From Panax quinquefolius (Eukaryota > Streptophyta > Magnoliopsida > Apiales > Araliaceae): a stretch of DNA of 64,000 nt. The notes under the pieces were generated by a model, which worked only from the letters and a program-made list of their open reading frames with translations, searched no databases and had not been told where the DNA came from. A program made the translations under genes and the position numbers. Shown one piece after another: positions 61,882-64,000 of the stretch (its first letter is position 1; the number at the start of each line of letters is the position of its first letter). The stretch is from the NCBI GenBank assembly GCA_020205615.1, contig CM035170.1:39867807-39931806 (forward strand), in the 5' to 3' direction.

Positions 61882-63831
61882 ATGGATCCGGATCAGCCGA
61901 GCAGTTCTTACAGGACCGCTTATGGCGTACGGCGGAGGGCTTCTGAAGTGCCTCGTCCCCATTCTGTCAGACAGCCTCGTCGGTTGGTGGAGGCTGTGAT
62001 TCGTCCGTCCAGGTAGAGGTTCCAGACGTTGAGGACGAGGAGGTGGATATTGAGGATCCCGCTCCTGCTGTACATATCCCTCGCAGGGAGCTTCCGAGCA
62101 TCCATGTGGTGAACCCAGAGTTGCTAGGTGATTTGGGTAGACACCCATCGATGTACTTGCATGCTAACGAGGTATGACGTTAGACTTTATCTTCTTCTTT
62201 TCCTATTGACGAGGATTTAAAGGGTTTCGATGTTGATCTCGCATTTCATGCGGTGTTCCGTGTTTTTACGACCTCTGGGGGCTGGTTTAGCATCCACTCT
62301 ATGTACCTGGCACTTCATCCTGATTATAGAGTAGTAGTGCATTAGTGGGGATTTAGGGCATTTTTCTCCATCCTTCCCCGTCGTTGTCCCTGGGGTTACC
62401 TCAGGGCATTATCTGAGCGATGGTTTCATCAGACTTAGTCGTTCCACCTGCTGGATTACGAGATGATGATGACGCTTATGGATTGGCGATTTATCACAGG
62501 TATGGAGTTTGGAGGGGAGCCAGTGCCTTGCATGGCGAATATCACCCCAACTGCCGTCCGGTCCTTGTTAGGAGTTCCGGCGGGTGCGCTCAAAGGTAGG
62601 ACTGTCCGTTCAGGTCCTTTGAGCGTAGATGTTATGAGCGGGCTATTGAGTGATCCCATGCCTGATGATGTCAGGATCAGGGATCGCATTCTGCGGCGAT
62701 TGTTCCTGATGATCATTCGAGGCTGCTTCATAGCAGATAACTCTTCCACGGTATCTTTCGCTTTGGTCAGCGCCACACGCAATGTGGATCGTATAGGAGA
62801 GTATGATTGGGGCTCTTACATCTTTGCCTATTTCCTCCGGGGCATGCGTCTGCGCTCACAGGGTTTAACCGAGGCTTGGCTAGGATTTTACCCGTATTTG
62901 CTAGTGAGTATTTCTCTTGTCGTTTCCCATTCATAGGTTAAAACTGTTTACTGATAGTAGATATTTTGCCATGGTGTTGGCAGTTCTAGGCCTCTGAGAG
63001 GCTTCCATATTTGCGTCCTATGAGTGTGTTAGGCTTAGATACCTATCCACGAGGACGATGATGGCACCATCCTATTTTACCAGAGGTCCCTGTATCTGAG
63101 GGCTTCGCTCATTGCAGTATGCAGCTGGAGTTGCTGACGGTTGACACCATCACATGGCTTCCATACTCAGGGGATCATTTGATCATCGGGTTTGAGGATG
63201 GACACCCTACTGGGGTAGAGTATTTGATTTCCACCCAGAGATTTCCTCTTTTCACCGATGGAGGCTGGGAGCTCTTTTAGGAGAGCGTGCAATCAGGAGC
63301 ACCAAAGGGGAGATTCGTATACCGATATTACCTCCTGTCAGGCGTCATTGGCCTATATCATAGTCACCCGCCACTAATATTCCATTGTTGGGAGTTGACG
63401 GTTTTGATTTATCAAAGGGTCCATGTACTCAGGAGATATTCCAGCGCTGGTGGCTCCCTCGCACTATTGGGGCCATGTCCAGTGCCACACAGTTTATGGG
63501 GGACATGGTTCCTGGATCATTGATGATGACAGATTGGGTAGCTTGTGTTCGAGCTCCAACCCATATGACCCAGATTAATAGCTTGACCCGACAGTTGGAT
63601 CAGGCACACATATTTATTCGGCATTTGGGCAGAGATCCAGCAGAGGCGGAGACATTTGTTCCTTCCAGCTCAGGTGCTGGCCCCTCAGACGACCCATTTG
63701 GTTTTGTCAGCGCAGATCCTCCCCTTTATAGGCCTGACATCCCTGTTGATAGAGATCCAGTGACTCAAGAGGAATTACATCAGGTGGATAGGATTGAGGA
63801 TGTGGACATCGAGACCATTGTCTTCTTCTGA
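61882..63831 (+). pseudogene. Antisense plant-mobile-domain (PMD) gene of T3
   Basis: Antisense to the element. Start ATG 61882 (MDPDQPSSSYRTAYG), frameshift near 62012, then one frame to 62903. In that frame are an acidic segment (VPDVEDEEVDIEDPAP) and the PMD-type motif LSERWFHQT.SFHL...MMMTLMDWRFITGMEFGGEPV, then NVDRIGEYDWGSYIFAYFLRGM. Stops: 62175, 62181, 62343 and 62436. A probable intron (62904-62989) follows. Exon 2 has ERLPYLRPMSVLGLD and LLTVDTITWLPYSG, then a TGA at 63059 and a frameshift near 63215 before LGERAIRSTKGEI. The last ORF (63385-63831) has GVDGFDLSKGPCTQEIFQRWW and an acidic tail. PMD assignment is from memory of the motif order. Confidence 0.68.
62904..62989 (+). other. 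Probable 86 bp intron in the T3 PMD gene
   Basis: Donor cta|GTGAGTATTT and acceptor ttctAG|gcctct. Splicing joins a complete codon to GCC and restores a frame whose next residues (SERLPYLRPMSV, then DTITWLPY) continue the domain. Unspliced, the frame ends at 62936. Confidence 0.55.
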
Positions 63832-63836
63832 TGTGT

Positions 63837-63944
63837 ATTCTCGCTATATCTTTTGATAGGCCTCTATTAGATATTGGGTGGTTGTTCCCCATTCTCGCTA
63901 TATCTTTTGATAGGCCTCTATTAGTAGTAGGGCATTTGTGCCCC
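63837..63944. repeat. 54 bp tandem duplication
   Basis: Two 54 bp units, each beginning attctcgctatatcttttga. The first 34 bases are identical; the remainder has diverged, both units ending in 'cccc'. It lies just after the PMD gene stop. Confidence 0.9.
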
Positions 63945-64000
63945 ATTTTCATGTACTTGTAGCTGTATAGACCTGATGTATTAGATGATGATATATTTAG

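Larger units (their letters stand above)
57478..64000 (-). mobile_element. Tat-lineage LTR retrotransposon T3 (3' part; runs off window)
   Basis: Minus-strand element: truncated 3' LTR (57478-59787), polypurine tract, repeat-rich 3' region homologous to T1 as far as about 61112, then unrelated sequence and an antisense plant-mobile-domain gene. Integrase and the rest should lie to the right of the window. More diverged from T1 A/B than they are from each other. Confidence 0.85.

Noticed and set aside
1..64000. tRNA, rRNA or host protein-coding genes
   Set aside because: I looked for tRNA A/B boxes near primer-site matches and for non-transposon protein motifs and found none I could support; the primer-binding sites are tRNA-complementary, not tRNA genes.

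Overview
This window looks like repeat-rich nuclear heterochromatin from a flowering plant, probably a eudicot; the species cannot be named from the sequence. I see no host gene, tRNA, rRNA, CRISPR array or bacterial feature. Almost everything is nested, decayed LTR retrotransposon: Ty3/gypsy of the Tat (Ogre/Retand-like) lineage, Ty3/gypsy chromoviruses of the Tekay type, one non-autonomous Athila-like element, and at the far left a probable Copia-type LTR fragment. Every coding region carries stops or frameshifts, so all are annotated as pseudogenes. Lineage names rest on protein motifs, primer-binding sites and gene order recognised by eye; no search was run.

Layout. 1-2207: AT-rich LTR-like sequence. 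2208-23653: left copy (A) of a duplicated nested block. In order it holds a Tekay integrase scrap (T5), an AT-rich LTR scrap, a 14.3 kb minus-strand Tat element (T1), a plus-strand Tekay gag-pol piece (T2), and a minus-strand Tekay element (T4: 3' LTR, integrase, RNase H, RT). 23654-35762: sequence present once. It holds the rest of T4, cut by an Athila-like element (T6, 24513-30100); then the T4 5' region with an unusual ORF upstream of gag; then the LTR and integrase of T5. 35763-57477: right copy (B) of the nested block, with the same insertion junctions. 57478-64000: the 3' part of another minus-strand Tat element (T3), running off the window, with a different antisense gene.

How the genes relate. 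In Tat elements the sense genes run gag, protease, RT, RNase H plus a second (archaeal-type) RNase H, then integrase. Additional ORFs lie antisense between integrase and the 3' LTR. T1 carries one that resembles the plant DUF7745 family and ends in a heptad-repeat coiled coil. T3 carries a plant-mobile-domain (PMD) gene with a probable 86 bp intron at the corresponding place. The Tekay elements encode gag with a CCHC knuckle, DSG protease, RT, RNase H and an integrase ending in a chromodomain.

The strongest observations are: (1) the duplication of a whole nested retrotransposon block, proven by at least five shared junctions and shared nonsense codons; (2) two different antisense modules in related Tat elements; (3) an acidic/coiled-coil ORF between the primer-binding site and gag of T4; (4) variable GC-hairpin tandem repeats in the Tat 3' region; (5) recurrent CAG-to-TAG stops, as expected from deamination of methylated CHG sites.
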